Assembly (NCBI RefSeq): GCF_014529535.1 | Contig: NC_050737.1 | Location: 3,592,714 to 3,656,713 of the forward strand | DNA length: 64,000 nt | Reading direction: 5' to 3' | From: Bradysia coprophila | Lineage: Eukaryota > Arthropoda > Insecta > Diptera > Sciaridae | Shown here: positions 34,355 through 46,499 of the stretch, in pieces | How positions within the stretch are numbered: position 1 is the stretch's first letter | Layout: each line of letters starts with the position of its first letter | The notes under the pieces: model-generated | What the model was told of the DNA's origin: nothing | Seen by the model: only the letters and a program-made list of their open reading frames with translations | Database searches by the model: none | Translations under genes and position numbers: made by a program

Positions 34355-35138
34355 AAAATTGCTAAGAATATGAATTTTGTTCAATCAATCAAAGAACTAT
34401 AGGTTTAAGACACTGCACAAATTAGTAGACTTTGCACCTTTTTTAAAATCTAAGATTGTAAGCGATTTGGAGTGATATCAAAAAATTGTAATTGTAATCA
34501 TTTTAACAAATAGACGTAATTTTGTATGAAAACATATTATCTCTCTCTCTCTCTTTCTACAATAAAATCCACTTTACGGTAGAGCAAGCGAACTGTCAGA
34601 CGCTAAAGTATTTATATAGCTGAAAATGTGAAGAGATATTTTCGTTCGCCGTCGTGAACTATTTACGCCGAGATTTACGCCACCTCGAACTTATATAATA
34701 CCACTTCACAGTTCTAGCTTTATAAAATTGTGGACGATACATAATCGCATTCTACATTGGTTCCAAAGCGTTCAACTGTGACGTGTAACGAAACGATCAA
34801 GGCGACGAAAAAGGTGTAGTTTTTTTTATAACAGACGACGAAAAAGGTGTAGTTAATATAACATTATGTACCTCTTGTCAAAATTGTTATCGAGACGTGT
34901 GGGCATTGCTGGTCGAGCCGAAGACGATTCAGTATGAATTTTATCTGGACTTACCTTATCTATTTCCGATTTAATGAAGTCAATGAAAGAATGTTATTCC
35001 GTGCACGAGTAATTTTTTTTATTCCACACAAACTTACATTGATATTTAATTTTTCGACAGCTGTACTCTACATACAATTGGAATGCTTAATTAAATTTTG
35101 GCTTGGTTTTCGTTTGCATCAATAGTAAAGAAAGAATT

Positions 35139-35419
35139 CCAAAATAAAGTCGGAGCATTATAATTTGATCGATTCTACTCATTTAATTCATTTTTAAATA
35201 ATTGTAGTTTTCGAAGAAATCATTTCGAAAACATTACAGTATAAAAGCTTAGACACGTGCATTTGAACGGATTACCCGCAGGTATACCGCGAGTAAACAG
35301 CTCTAATGCGCATGTGTAAGCTTTTATACTGTAATGTTTTCGAAATGATTTCTTGAAAAACTACAATTATTTAAAAATTAATAGAATCGATCAAATTATA
35401 ATGCTTCGACTTTATTTGG
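35139..35419. mobile_element. Foldback MITE, unit 4 copy
   Basis: Same element and site as in the other units; a single C/G difference in the right arm (AAATGATTTC). Confidence 0.75.
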
Positions 35420-35939
35420 AGCTTTTTTTTTATTTTTGTTATACATTGTTTTAGGTAATTTTTTGTAGCACTCTTACTCATATAGATGATGAGGGCCCAG
35501 ATCCATTGTTGCACTACTCTCATTTTTCTCATCATAACTTTTCAAGGTCCGGTTAAGACTTTAAATCTTTTACATGCAAATGCACACTTGAAGTCTTAAA
35601 ATGCGATACACGCATAGAATTTTTTAACCCGACACATTTTCTGCTTTATTGTGAATTTTGCATGTGCATGTAAAACACAGAAACAGAAAAAGTGTCGGTA
35701 ATCTTAAATGAAAGTGGTTATTATGGCTATATTTTCTTCATATTTCATCAAATAAATGGCAATATCTTTCGAAAATCTGTACAATGAAATTTTAAGAAGC
35801 TATTTATGCTTTTCAACTCGAAATTAAAATTATATCTAGGCAAAAAATATTATTTCTTTTTTCTACACTAAACCCCTAACGCATCTATTTACGAAAGATA
35901 AAAATTCGGTCATTTAAACAAATTTTAACCAATCCAAAC

Positions 35940-36733
35940 TGTAGTGAAATCATCACTACCTACATCAAAATAATCGATCAACGAAATAAGATCCCATCCT
36001 AATCTAAAATTGGGAGTCCATTCTCAAATACGGTCGCACACGCAGCATTAAAATCATGCCACCGCAGATTTCCATTTTCATAATTATTTATGTCCCCAAA
36101 ACTTTCAAATAAAAGGCGGCAAACGCTTTGTAACAAACTATTTATGTTCCAAATTTCTAAAAATCATAATGGGACAAGCGATCGTTAAATTCAATATTTA
36201 TGGTCCCAAACTCTTTTAAAATGCTCGCCGCTAATGCTCGCAAAAAGCAATTAAAAAATTGTCGCAGAACAATAACAGCTAAATATTTTTCTAATTTTAC
36301 CAAAATATGACCTCCACTTTCACATACACATATTAGACCCCATAAGAATAATTGAACTCTCACAATTATGTAACCTCCAAATCTTTTCGCGTCGTCGTGA
36401 AAACTTGAAACTCGTTGTGTGTTCACAAATTGTGTTTTTAACTAATTTTTATTAATTAAATAAGAGAAAACTGTTAGAAAAAAAAAACAACAAAAATTGT
36501 CTTAAAAATTATTTCAAAGTGAAATTATTTGGCGAATAAAGTTCTTTTTCATTCAAAAGAAAGAGTTGTTTTATCCCTTCGGCAAACAGAAGTGTAATTG
36601 ATTCTTCTAAGTTATCATTGTACGCCTATAAGCCAAAATTCCATCCGCTCGGGAAATCCTGGCAAATAGGTTACGTGTATCCATGTGTAATATTAACCAA
36701 AGTCGATAAGTGAAAGAAATGTGGAACTCTACA
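35940..36733. mobile_element. LTR-like repeat in unit 4
   Basis: A slightly more diverged copy (~794 bases) of the unit LTR, starting TGTAGTG and ending CTCTACA. It is followed by 38 bases (ending GTACAAG at 36771) that are shared with all unit junctions. Confidence 0.5.
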
Positions 36734-36830
36734 CACGGAACGATCAATAAACGTAAGTGAAGTCGTACAAGACATATTTCACATACCAGAAATTCATATC
36801 AACATGATGTAGTAATACACATAATTTATA

Positions 36831-37142
36831 TTGATAACCTCAGTTACAGCATCTAAACTACGAGAATTTAGCTCAAGTGTTAAAGAAATAGTTGAACCAG
36901 AATCAAATTTACAAAACCAGTTCACTCCTTTAGATATTAAACGTAAAACTACAATTTTAGCACCATTAATTACCATATTTGGTATTATAGTCACCATATT
37001 AATTATACTTCATTCCTTTCGAACAACTCGTAAAATAATACGTCGGCAAAATGACCAAAAACAAACTGCAAACGTACCCAAGACACCTAATGATTCGGGC
37101 GTACATACAACTATCGAAACCACAAACGATGTTGAAGTATAA
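36831..37142 (+). pseudogene. Env-like C-terminal remnant of an errantivirus-type element
   Basis: An open stretch of ~103 codons without an ATG-based start. It shows a hydrophilic ectodomain-like part, a ~20-residue hydrophobic anchor (LAPLITIFGIIVTILIIL), a basic stop-transfer segment (RTTRKIIRR) and a short hydrophilic tail with a TAA stop. That layout and its position just before an LTR-like repeat fit the end of an insect retrovirus envelope gene. The rest of the gene is missing. The assignment rests on topology and context only. Confidence 0.4.
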
Positions 37143-37340
37143 AAATAAATAAAACAAAAAAATAAGAACACATATAACCATTCTAGAATTTAAGTATAAG
37201 GAATTTCAGCCATCATGGGAAAAAAATTCTACAGTCACGAAAAACGACGGGAACTGATTTTTCGCAACCCCGTACAGTCTACAACTTTATCAAAAACATT
37301 TGGCCGCATTTGGTTTGCGGTATGTAAAAACATGTCATGC

Positions 37341-38509
37341 TGTAGTGAAATCATCACTACCTACATCAAAATAATCGATCAATCGAAACTGATCAACGAA
37401 ATCCAATCCCATCCTATTCTAAAAATAGGAATCCAATCCCAAATACGGTCACACACGCAGCATTAAAATCATGCCACCGCAGATTTCCATTTTCATAATT
37501 ATTTATGTCCCCAAACTTTCAAATAAAAAGGCGACAAACAAGTTATTTATGTTCCAAATTTCTAAAAATCATAATGGGACAAGCGATCGTTAAAATCCAA
37601 CTATTTATGTCGCCAAAACTTTCAAATAAAAAGGCGGCAAACGCTTTGTAACAAACTATTTATGTTCCCAATTTCTAAAAATCATAATGGGACAAGCGAT
37701 CGTTAAAATTCAATTATTTATGGTCCCAAACTCTTTTTTTTAAACAAATACTCGCTCCTAATGCTCGAAAAAAAGCAATTAAAAATTGTCGCAGGCAATA
37801 ACAGTTACATATTTTACCAAAATATGACCTCCACTTGCACATACATAAATTAGACCACATAAGCATAATTGAACTCTCACAATTATGTAACCTCCAAATC
37901 AAATCGTTCGTTTCCCCTTAAAACCACGAACCCGAAATAGAATCCCATTTTCGAACGTAATATTTCGCATGCATAATTAAAGTATGCATAGTACGATCTC
38001 GCACCATTCCCCATGAAAGATCGAAGTACCACGATCTAAAATTAATTCCTGTAACCCTTTCCTCAATCATATGGAAAAGATTCGATGTTTAAAAGATTAT
38101 AAATAAAACTGCTGGAAGAATCCAGAGGTTGTCTTGTCTTATCCTTTCGCGTCGTCGTGAAAATTTGAAATTCGTCGTGTGTTCATTAAGTTGTGCTTAA
38201 AATAATTTTTGCTTAATTAAATGAGAAGAAAAGTGTTAGAAATATAATAAAGACTTTGCTTTTAAAGTTAACTCAAAGTGAAATTATTTGATTAATAAAG
38301 TTCTTTTCTTTTTCATTTAAAAGGAGTTGTTTCTTCCCCTTCGGGAAACAGAAGTGACTTAGACCTTTTTCCAAGTTATCATTTACTATACGCCTATAGT
38401 CAAAATTCCATCCGCTCGGGAAATCCGGGCAAATAGGTTGCGTATATCTGTAAGTATTATTAACAAAGAAATCGATAAGTGAAAGAGAATAGTTAGTAGA
38501 ACTCTACAA
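37341..38509 (+). mobile_element. LTR-like repeat, long form (1.17 kb)
   Basis: Starts TGTAGTGAAATCATCACTAC, ends AACTCTACA. It contains a TATA-like GATTATAAATAA at ~38095 followed by GAGGTTGTCTTGTC, which would suit an LTR promoter and start, and AATAAAGTTC further on. An internal block (ATAATGGGACAAGCGATCGTT) is duplicated within it. It is probably the 3' LTR belonging to the env remnant. Confidence 0.5.
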
Positions 38510-38876
38510 CCCCATAAGCATAATTGAATTCTCATAATTATGTAACCTCCAAATCTTTTGGCGTCGTCGTTAAAACTTGAAACTCATTGTGTGTTCACAA
38601 ATTGTATTTTTAACTAATTTTTATTAATTAAATAAATTGGTTGGAATTAAAACAAAATAATTTGACTTAAGAATTATTTCAAAGTGAAATTATTTGGCGA
38701 ATAAAGTTCTTTTTCATTCAAAAAAAGAGTTGTTTCTTTCCCTTCGGGAAACAGAAGTGTAATTGATTCTTCTAAGTTATCATTGACTGCAAAGTTTCAT
38801 TTATTAAAATCGTCTCGACTAAATAATCAATCGCTGCGTGGTACGCCTATTCGCCTAATTTCAAACCGCTCGGGAA
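38510..38876 (+). mobile_element. Partial LTR-like fragment
   Basis: Repeats the right part of the LTR (from ATAAGCATAATTGAA through CGTCGTCGTTAAAACTTG to CCGCTCGGGAA) and is cut off by the start of the next LTR copy. Confidence 0.5.
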
Positions 38877-39931
38877 TGTAGTGAAATCATCACTACTTAC
38901 ATCAAAATAATCAATCAATCGAAACTGATCAACGAAACCCAATCCCATCCTAAACTAAAATAGGAATCCATTCCCAAATACGGTCGAACGCGTAGCATTA
39001 AAATCATACCACCGCATATTCCCATTTTCATAATTATTTATGTCCCTAAATTTTCAAATAAAAAACGGCAAACGCTTTTTAACAAACTATTTATGTCCCA
39101 AATTTCCAAAATCATAATGGGACAAGCGATCGTTAAAATTCAATTATTTATGGTCCCAAACTCTTTTAAAATGCTCGCTAAAGCAATTAAGAATTGTCGT
39201 AAAGCAATTAAATAATTCTCTAATTTTAGCAAAGTACGACCTCCACATATACGTACATATATTAGACCCCATAAGCATATTTGAACTCTCACAATTATGC
39301 AACCTCCAAATTGAATCATCCGTTTCCCCTTAAAACCACGAACCCAAAATAGAATCCCATATTCGTACGTAATACTCCGCACGCATAATCAAAATATGCA
39401 TAGTACGGCATAATCAAAATTATGCATAGTACGATCTCGTGCCATTCCCCATGAAAGATCGTGTACCACGATCTAAAATTAACCTGTAACCCTTCCCTTA
39501 GGCATATTCGATGATTATAAGATTATAAATAATACCGCTGGAACAATCCAGAGGTTGTCTTGTCTTATCTTATCCTTTCGCGTCGTCGTGAATTCTTAAG
39601 CTTCGTTGTGTGTTACGTTTGAATCAATTATTTCATTAATTAAATTAGTTAAAAGTATTAGAAAAATAATTAGAAATAAAATTTGTAAAAGTGAAAACTA
39701 TTTAGTGAATAAAGTTTCATTTTTCATCTTTTAAAAGAAAAGAGTTGTTTGTTTATTCTCGAAAATAAAGTTAATTGAGTTTACTAAATTTCATCATCGG
39801 TACGCCTAAAGCCAATTCCAACCGCTCGGGAAATCCTGGCAATTAGGCTTCGTTAATCTTTATACAATTAAATTAAATACGAATCAATAAGTGCTGAAGT
39901 GTTTTAACGAATAGAGTAGACGAGCGCTACA
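38877..39931 (+). mobile_element. LTR-like repeat, second long form (1.05 kb)
   Basis: Starts TGTAGTGAAATCATCACTAC and ends near GCGCTACA. It contains the same TATA-like GATTATAAAT and CGCGTCGTCGTG blocks. By order it may be the 5' LTR of the gag-bearing element to its right. A primer-binding site was not identified. Confidence 0.45.
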
Positions 39932-41439
39932 CTAAAGGTACGAATTGAGTTTTATAAAATTAGGATTAATAAATCAACTCTACTAAATTAATCGCCGTGT
40001 GGTACGCCTAACCGCCTTAACTTCAACCGCTTGGAAATCCAGGCAGGGCTCTACATTAAAGATCCGCGTTATAAATAAATAACCAAATTAATACAAAGTG
40101 AAGGGTCGAGTCTTACATGCTACTACATCCGCGTATAAATAATTAAATCGGTCTAAAAGAATGTGAGTCCAGCTCTACATTATAACATAAGTATACTTTA
40201 AGATTTATGTAGTGAAATCATCACTACCAAAGGAAATTACGGTTAAAATGAAACCCTGAAACAAAGAATTCGCCTCAAAACAACGATCTCATAAAATCTG
40301 CCATTTCATTGTGGCAAGAAACCCTATTGAAATTTATTAAACTTATGCATATATACTAAATTTCCCAATCCATGAACAAAGAAAAACCGAACATATAAGA
40401 TCTGATGTAGTAATACACATAATTTATATTGTAATACGCATAATTTACACTTATATTTCGGTCATCATAAGCCAACTCATCCGAAAGAAAAATATTAAAA
40501 CAATAAAAATCGTAAGGCAACTCATCCAAAGAGAAAAATTAAAGTCAATAAAAATCATATAAAAATCACCGAAATAACTTCACATGAGAAATATACGTAA
40601 CCCATTAAAAACTCGTAAAAAGAAGGATTAACAAAAAAATATGATGAAAATTAATAAGCACATTATGCGTGCACTATATATACGCGCGCTGATTTTTCTG
40701 GTGTACTGTATATACGCCCGCCGATTTTCGTGCACTTTATATATATAGTACAACGAGAAAGGTTACGGTCGCACCGAAACTTAAATTTATAAACATATGG
40801 AAAAAGAAATAAAAGCAATTAATTCTAAATTTCGGAACAATAAAATTAGTGGAAATAAAAATGTCAAATTTATTGTTTTAAGAAAATAAAAGGAAAAGTC
40901 CAAGAGGAAAAGCAGTTCAGTTGATCGTTGACCGCGGAATAAGTAAATCGAAATCTCATAGAAAATTAAGGTTTAAATTCGAAAATTAAAATTTGTAAGA
41001 AATTGGTGTAACCGAAGAACTAGAGAAAAATTTTTGGAAATACAATTTCGTTAAACTGTGGAAACGGGAAGGCTAAGGAAAAATTTAATGTAACAATATT
41101 GAAATCAAAGTGCAATAAAAAGTCAAGGAATTTGGTAAAAAGAAAATTGAAAGGAAGTTTATAATCAATTCGAAAGTTTTTACAAGGACCAGCTGAATAG
41201 TGCAATTAGCGAGGAAGTCATCACCCGCCAGCCCGTCCTTACAAAATTGATGTCAGAAGTATTAGGCTATGAAACTATACTGGTAAGTCCTCATAATAAA
41301 TTCCAAAAAAAAAACTTCAAAAACAATTTTTTTTAAACCCAATTTTTGGCATCAATTAACACTTTAATAATTAACACAGAAACCTATCTTTAGATAAAAG
41401 TATTTTTCTTAAAAATTTAAATAAAAATTCAATCACAAA
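39932..41439 (+). other. Untranslated leader region of the gypsy-like element with internal repeats
   Basis: No gene. It holds degenerate copies of the LTR tail (GGTACGCCTAACCGCC... CCGCTTGG near 40000), a short LTR start at 40208-40227, a block also found before the env remnant (GATGTAGTAATACACATAAT at 40404), and a ~40-base repeat with TATATACGC motifs at ~40665-40755. Bases ~40700-41245 recur at 43125-43675. Confidence 0.5.
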
Positions 41440-42431
41440 ATGTTCAACACTCCGCCTCCTAAATTACCAACAATGAACGATATCCTTGTGTTCACAGATC
41501 GAAGACAATCCACCCCTATAAAAACTAATGAAAAAGATTCGGACATTACCGGCATAACAATACGCAGTATCAAAGACAGTGATGATGAATCTAGTAATGA
41601 CGATGAATCAATAGAAAGTAATGATGAGGACGACATTAGCAAACATAACGAACCTCTCCAAAGAAAAATTCATATGATACAAACTAATGAAGAGGAAAAC
41701 GATGAAGAAACTTGCGGTACAAACAAATTCGAAGTATCCACTTTCAACAGAATAATCCCAGAATACGACGGCAATGCCGAAAATTTAGAAGTATTTTTAA
41801 GCCGTTGCGAGAGTTACAACAGTACTCTCACAAGAAAAGGTCAAAAAATGTTTCTACAACATCTAATTTTCAAATTATCAAAAAGGGCTTTCATAACTTA
41901 TGAAGCTAAGCCACTCTCAACGTGGACCTCATTAAAAAAGGACCTATTGACAGCTATAGCTGACAAAAAATCTATAGCAACTATTCAAAACGAATTATTA
42001 GCTCTTAAACAAAAACAAGTACAAACGGTGACCGAATTCTCCGAACAAATTAGAATATTACTAACAAATTTATCAGATAAAATTTCCATGATTCGGACCA
42101 TGACCCAGATGCTCAAGTGCACGAAAGTTTCGGCATTGAACACGAAAAAATGGCTATACGAACCTTTAAAGAAGTACTTTTACCTCCCCTTAAATACAGA
42201 GCAGTAACTTTTAACGAAACTAGTTTCGAAAAACTCAGACAATTCGTTCTTGAAGAAGAACCATTTACAAAACGGCAAAATGATATCGAAAAACCATCAA
42301 CTAGCCAATACTCTAATCAACAAAATCAAGTTTTTCCCAACAAAAATCGAAACTGGCAACACAACCAAAGACTTCAAAATTTCTATAATAACAATAATTA
42401 TTATCGAAACACCGCACACCTAATTTCCTAA
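41440..42431 (+). pseudogene. Ty3/gypsy (errantivirus-like) gag, frameshifted
   Basis: An open frame at 41440-42207 gives an acidic, Ser/Asp-rich N-terminus and then a gypsy-type Gag core (IIPEYDGNAENLEVFLSRCE) to about residue 215. Near 42100 the coding potential moves to another frame, which stays open to 42431 (KEVLLPPLKYRAVTF... then an Asn/Gln-rich tail). A Gag polyprotein forms virus-like particles around the element RNA. The shift and later stops show a decayed copy. Confidence 0.7.
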
Positions 42432-42542
42432 TTTCCCAAATAATCACAAACCAAATTTTATACCTCCAAGTAATAATTATAATCCAGAAAATAATTGGCG
42501 TGGTACAATAACAACAACCGTCCAAATGCAAATAATATAACT

Positions 42543-42584
42543 TGCAATAGATGTGGTAAAGCGGGTCATTTGCAAAGTTCTTGT
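42543..42584 (+). pseudogene. Nucleocapsid zinc knuckle of the gag remnant
   Basis: CNRCGKAGHLQSSC fits CX2CX4HX4C, the nucleic-acid-binding knuckle found at the end of Gag. Stops separate it from the upstream Gag frame. Confidence 0.75.
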
Positions 42585-42774
42585 TACGTTAAATTGCAAT
42601 TCGAAAAAAGAATATTTCTAATAAAAATGATAGAATGCAACAGAATGTGGCCTCTTCAACAGTTCAACTTACCACTAATTCATTAAATACAAAAAACTAT
42701 CGAATGGACACACCCGTCCAAACTGGTCATTTAAAACACAAATAGGTGTACTAAACACATCCCAAATACCTAAA

Positions 42775-43100
42775 TCTGTTGACGACTTACGCGTTATTAA
42801 AACCTACTGCTCCATAGGAGTTATTAGTCATTTAACATCATTCTTAATTGACACAGGTGCGGACATTTCAATTATAAAATTAAGTGCTACTAGAAATACA
42901 ATTAATGTATATCCATCAAAAAAGATAAACATTAACGGTATAGGAAAAAACATGAAATCTATTAAATCTGAAGGGATTTGTGAAACAGATATTATACTCG
43001 ATGGTATTATGATAAATCACAGATTTCATATAGTCCGAGATTCTGATCCATATCTTAATACAGACGGAATAAATACTACAAAAATGAGGGGCAGAAATAA
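42775..43100 (+). pseudogene. Retroviral-type aspartic protease remnant
   Basis: LIDTGADISII (DTG at 42850-42858) is the active-site motif of retropepsins, followed by glycine-containing flap-like and hydrophobic strands. The frame ends as the sequence passes into the repeat at ~43125. Reverse transcriptase, RNase H and integrase are not seen. Confidence 0.65.
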
Positions 43101-43124
43101 ATTTCCAAACCAAAACTGGTGTAC

Positions 43125-43675
43125 TCTATTTCTGGTACTCTATATTAGCGCGCCGATTTATTTCGTGCATTATATATATAGTACAACGAAAAAGGTTACG
43201 GTCGCACCGAAACTTAAGTGTATAAACGTATGGAGAAAAAAATAAAAGAAATTAATTCTAATGTTAGAACAATAAAATTAGTGAAAATAAAAATGTCAAA
43301 TTTATTGTTTTAAGAAAATAAAAGGAAAAGTCCAAGAGGAAAAAGAGTTCAGTTGATCGTTGACCGCGGAACAAGTTAATCAAAAGAAAAAATATTTATC
43401 TAAAAGAGAAAAAGTTTGGGAAGTTAAAATTTTGTCAGAAAATTGTGTAACGAAAAATTAAGGAAGAATTTTGGAATTAAACTTTGTCAAGAAAATTGGG
43501 AAAAAGAAAAGTTAAGAAAAAATTTATGTAACAATCTTAAATCAAAGTGAAATAAAATAATTCAAAGAAAAATTGGTAAAAAAAGGAAGTTGTAAATTAA
43601 CACGAAAAGAAAATTTTACAATGGTACCGGAAACAGTTCTACAGCGAGGAAGCCATCACCTTCCAGGCCCGTCCT
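43125..43675 (+). repeat. Second copy of the gypsy-like leader repeat
   Basis: Matches ~40700-41245 in order: GTACAACGARAAAGGTTACGGTCGCACCGAAAC, AAAATGTCAAATTTATTG, AAAGGAAAAGTCCAAGAGG, GTTGATCGTTGACCGCGGAA, and CAGCCCGTCCTTACAA. It replaces the expected pol region, so it marks a nested or recombined insertion. A third short piece (GCGAAAAAGGTTACGG) lies at ~43864. Confidence 0.65.
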
Positions 43676-43907
43676 TACAACCAAACAAAACGATGTCTAT
43701 CACATTTGGAAAAATAAGTATATACGATGCTAAATCGTCGCAACGAACAATTACGCACCCGAACATTGATGAAATTATTCAAACCAACTAAGCGATAGAC
43801 AGCCACTCATTACTTATTTACCACGTTATCGTCTGTAATTGATAGTTCATATAAATATAGTTCAGCGAAAAAGGTTACGGACGTAATGAAATTAATTATA
43901 CACTCGC

Positions 43908-44066
43908 GGAATTTTGAAAACCGACACATTTTCTGTCTTATTTATTTTATTGTTTTATTTCGTGGTTTACTGGTTTTTTATGAGTTTTGCATGTATTTTT
44001 ATATGGAGAAATCAGAAACTCAAATAAAACACAGAAGCAGAAAAGGTGTCGGTTTTCAAAATTTCG
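43908..44066. mobile_element. MITE with GGAATTTTGAAAACCGACAC ends
   Basis: Terminal inverted repeats of ~30 bases (GAAAACCGACACATTTTCTG and CAGAAAAGGTGTCGGTTTTC) enclose ~100 AT-rich bases. It belongs to the same family as the short element at 10600-10666. Confidence 0.7.
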
Positions 44067-45920
44067 TGTTTGTATAAACATATTCCAGTTTCCAGCCGTA
44101 CCACTGCTCTAATAGAAAACGTTACACAGGTCAAAATGTACAACAAAACATGCTCACTTCACATCACTAACCTAGCGCGAGTGCGATTTCAAGTCGACAC
44201 TACTTACATGCGATCATTCATAGACAAAATAGCAATACTTAAAGGTAAATATTGTCATTATTAAATCCTTCTTATACGGCTTTTGTAGCATGTTGAAGTA
44301 AAAGTTGTAAAAGTTCGAATTTTGAAAATATTGCCATTTAATTGAAATTTATGAGTCGTATGTGAATAAGAAATAATTAAGTTCTTTTCATGCGTTGGGC
44401 ACAAATTACAGAATTTTTCTCGTAAATTTAGCCCACATTAGCCTCTAGCTTTCATTTTTCTGTAACTTTCGGCCCTTGGGCTTATATTTTTTAACTTTCG
44501 TCTCCAGTACGCAGCATATAAAACTTATAACGTAACTCTTTCGGCCTCCACAATCGATACATAAATAACTATTACTCATACTGATAAATCAATGTCAGCG
44601 CATAGGTTTTTCATATTTTGACAGTTACTTGTCAAGTGTCAATTTCCGGCTTATATTTACATACTAATTGCTATGCTAAAACTCACTAAGCAGCTCTCAA
44701 TTACATCGAAACGACGAAACCATTCTAACATTCGCATTCCAATTGCTTTGTCGTAGTTTTACTGTGTATGAATTCCTAAAAGAAAATATTAGTTAGCATG
44801 ATTTGGATCGTCCTTGCGGTTTATATCATAATAAGAGATCGTGTCGAAAATATCGTCTGAGCTGAGCACGTCATGTCAATTACAATTGAGATCTGCCATC
44901 AATAAGGTTGATTCGTATTGTTTCAAATCGACCTAAATCGATAGAAATAATCATTCTCAACAATAAATGTCCAAGCAACATGCGTTTTAACGTTTGACGC
45001 GATTTTCATACAAATGAGAAAATAAACAACAAGTTGTTTAAGCGAGGATATTTTTGTAAAATTTGTTGACAAAGGACTTAAAAAGAAAGTCCTCAAAAGT
45101 TATTTATTGACCTCAGTATTTTCAATTTCCATCGTTTTTGGATTTTTTTTAAATTTTGAGGACTTCTTGGTACCTAAGGTATCGAACTCTTTTATTGAAA
45201 AATCAAAACTTATTAAGCACACTATAGTTAGTGTGTGTCTGGGTCTGCTAAAACATATTTTGAACATAATGTTGAAATAATAATGAAAATATTAGAAAAT
45301 CATTTACAAGCTGAGAGCACGGAAATATAAGATTAAATCAAAATTGTTATCGAGATGTATGGACATTGCTGGTCGAGCCGAAGACGATATTATTCTAGGC
45401 AGATAAAAATAGTGGCAGCCATGTTGAATTGACATTTTGGTGTCAGTCACACAGTTCACTTTCTTCTTACAATTCGATTTAGATAAAAAGTCTTCCTTGG
45501 ACACAAAAAGTCTAATTTCCAAAGAATTTTTTTTCGAAAATAATCTATCTCGTACATAATGAGCCGATTCTGTGTTCAAAAAGTCTAATTTGTACTGAGA
45601 ATTGTGTACATAAAATACTGTATTTTACACAAAAGATTTTTTTTAGACTTTACACACGAAAACGAGTTATCCCGAGTTATGTAATGGATTTTAAATTACA
45701 AGAGGCGAAAAACGGTTTTTAAAAATTCGATACAATACCCTCGAGGCTCACACATACACGGAGAATTTTTAAAAACATTTTTCGACTCGAGTCATTTCAT
45801 GGCTTTTACATTCGCCTTTCATCGAAAAACACGAAAAACACCAAAAATTATCAATTTATTCCGAAACTAAGCACCAAAGAAACACAAAATATGTCGATCA
45901 CTTCAATAACACACAATAGT
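44067..45920. other. Intergenic stretch with transposon scraps
   Basis: No supported gene. About 55 bases at 45338-45390 (AAATTGTTATCGAGATGTAT, GACATTGCTGGTCGAGCCGA) match the B-gene 3' flank at ~9857-9895, so a dispersed repeat is present at both places. A weak inverted repeat (GGACTT...AAGTCC family) lies at ~45070-45170. Confidence 0.5.
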
Positions 45921-46196
45921 AGATTACGTTGGATGCTGCGAAAGTAATTCATTACACAAGGACACAATTTAGTGATACGAGAAAACTCACGAGTAAGTTT
46001 TTGAGCAACAAGCTTCGGTAACTGTTTTCGAGTTAAGTGTAGAGTTTGCATATCCGAGCCGAAGGCGAGGTATGCAACTACACTTGTCGAGAAAACAGTT
46101 ACCGAAGCTTGTTGCTCGAAAACACGAGTGAGTTCGCGAGTTCTACAAAATTGTGTCCGAGAGCAATGAATTACGTCGCAGCATCCAACGTATTCT
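45921..46196. mobile_element. 276-bp foldback element
   Basis: Arms of ~125 bases: AGATTACGTTGGATGCTGCG pairs with CGCAGCATCCAACGTATTCT, and GCAACAAGCTTCGGTAACTG with CAGTTACCGAAGCTTGTTGC. The arms have diverged at scattered sites. There is no coding capacity, so it is a non-autonomous foldback or MITE. Confidence 0.75.
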
Positions 46197-46499
46197 GGTT
46201 TATTGCCTGCTCATGCGAAAATTGACTATTACACGGCTGTGCTGCAGAAATTCTACATAAATTCAGTATCTCAATAAACCAACACCAACAAAACAAAAAT
46301 AAATCTGTTCTTCCGATAAAACGTTTACAAACAAATCTAGTGTACTGACGAAATCGGCTCACACGCTACACGTCTCCTAAAAAAATGATCCCGAAAACAG
46401 CACTCATGTTACATTAGTATTGTCGCAACAGTAGTTACAATTGCGTTGGTGACATGTTGACATTGAATAGTTTTTCGCAGTTATAGTATCGATGAAGAC

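Larger units (their letters stand above)
28258..36771. repeat. Tandem amplicon unit 4 (8.51 kb, internally inverted)
   Basis: Last unit of the array. It has a 3.0 kb inversion carrying A4, a complete SINE element with palindromes on both sides, and it keeps the B upstream region lost from units 2 and 3. It ends at GTACAAG (36765-36771), after which the sequence continues into env-like DNA and not into another peptide-gene fragment. Confidence 0.85.
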
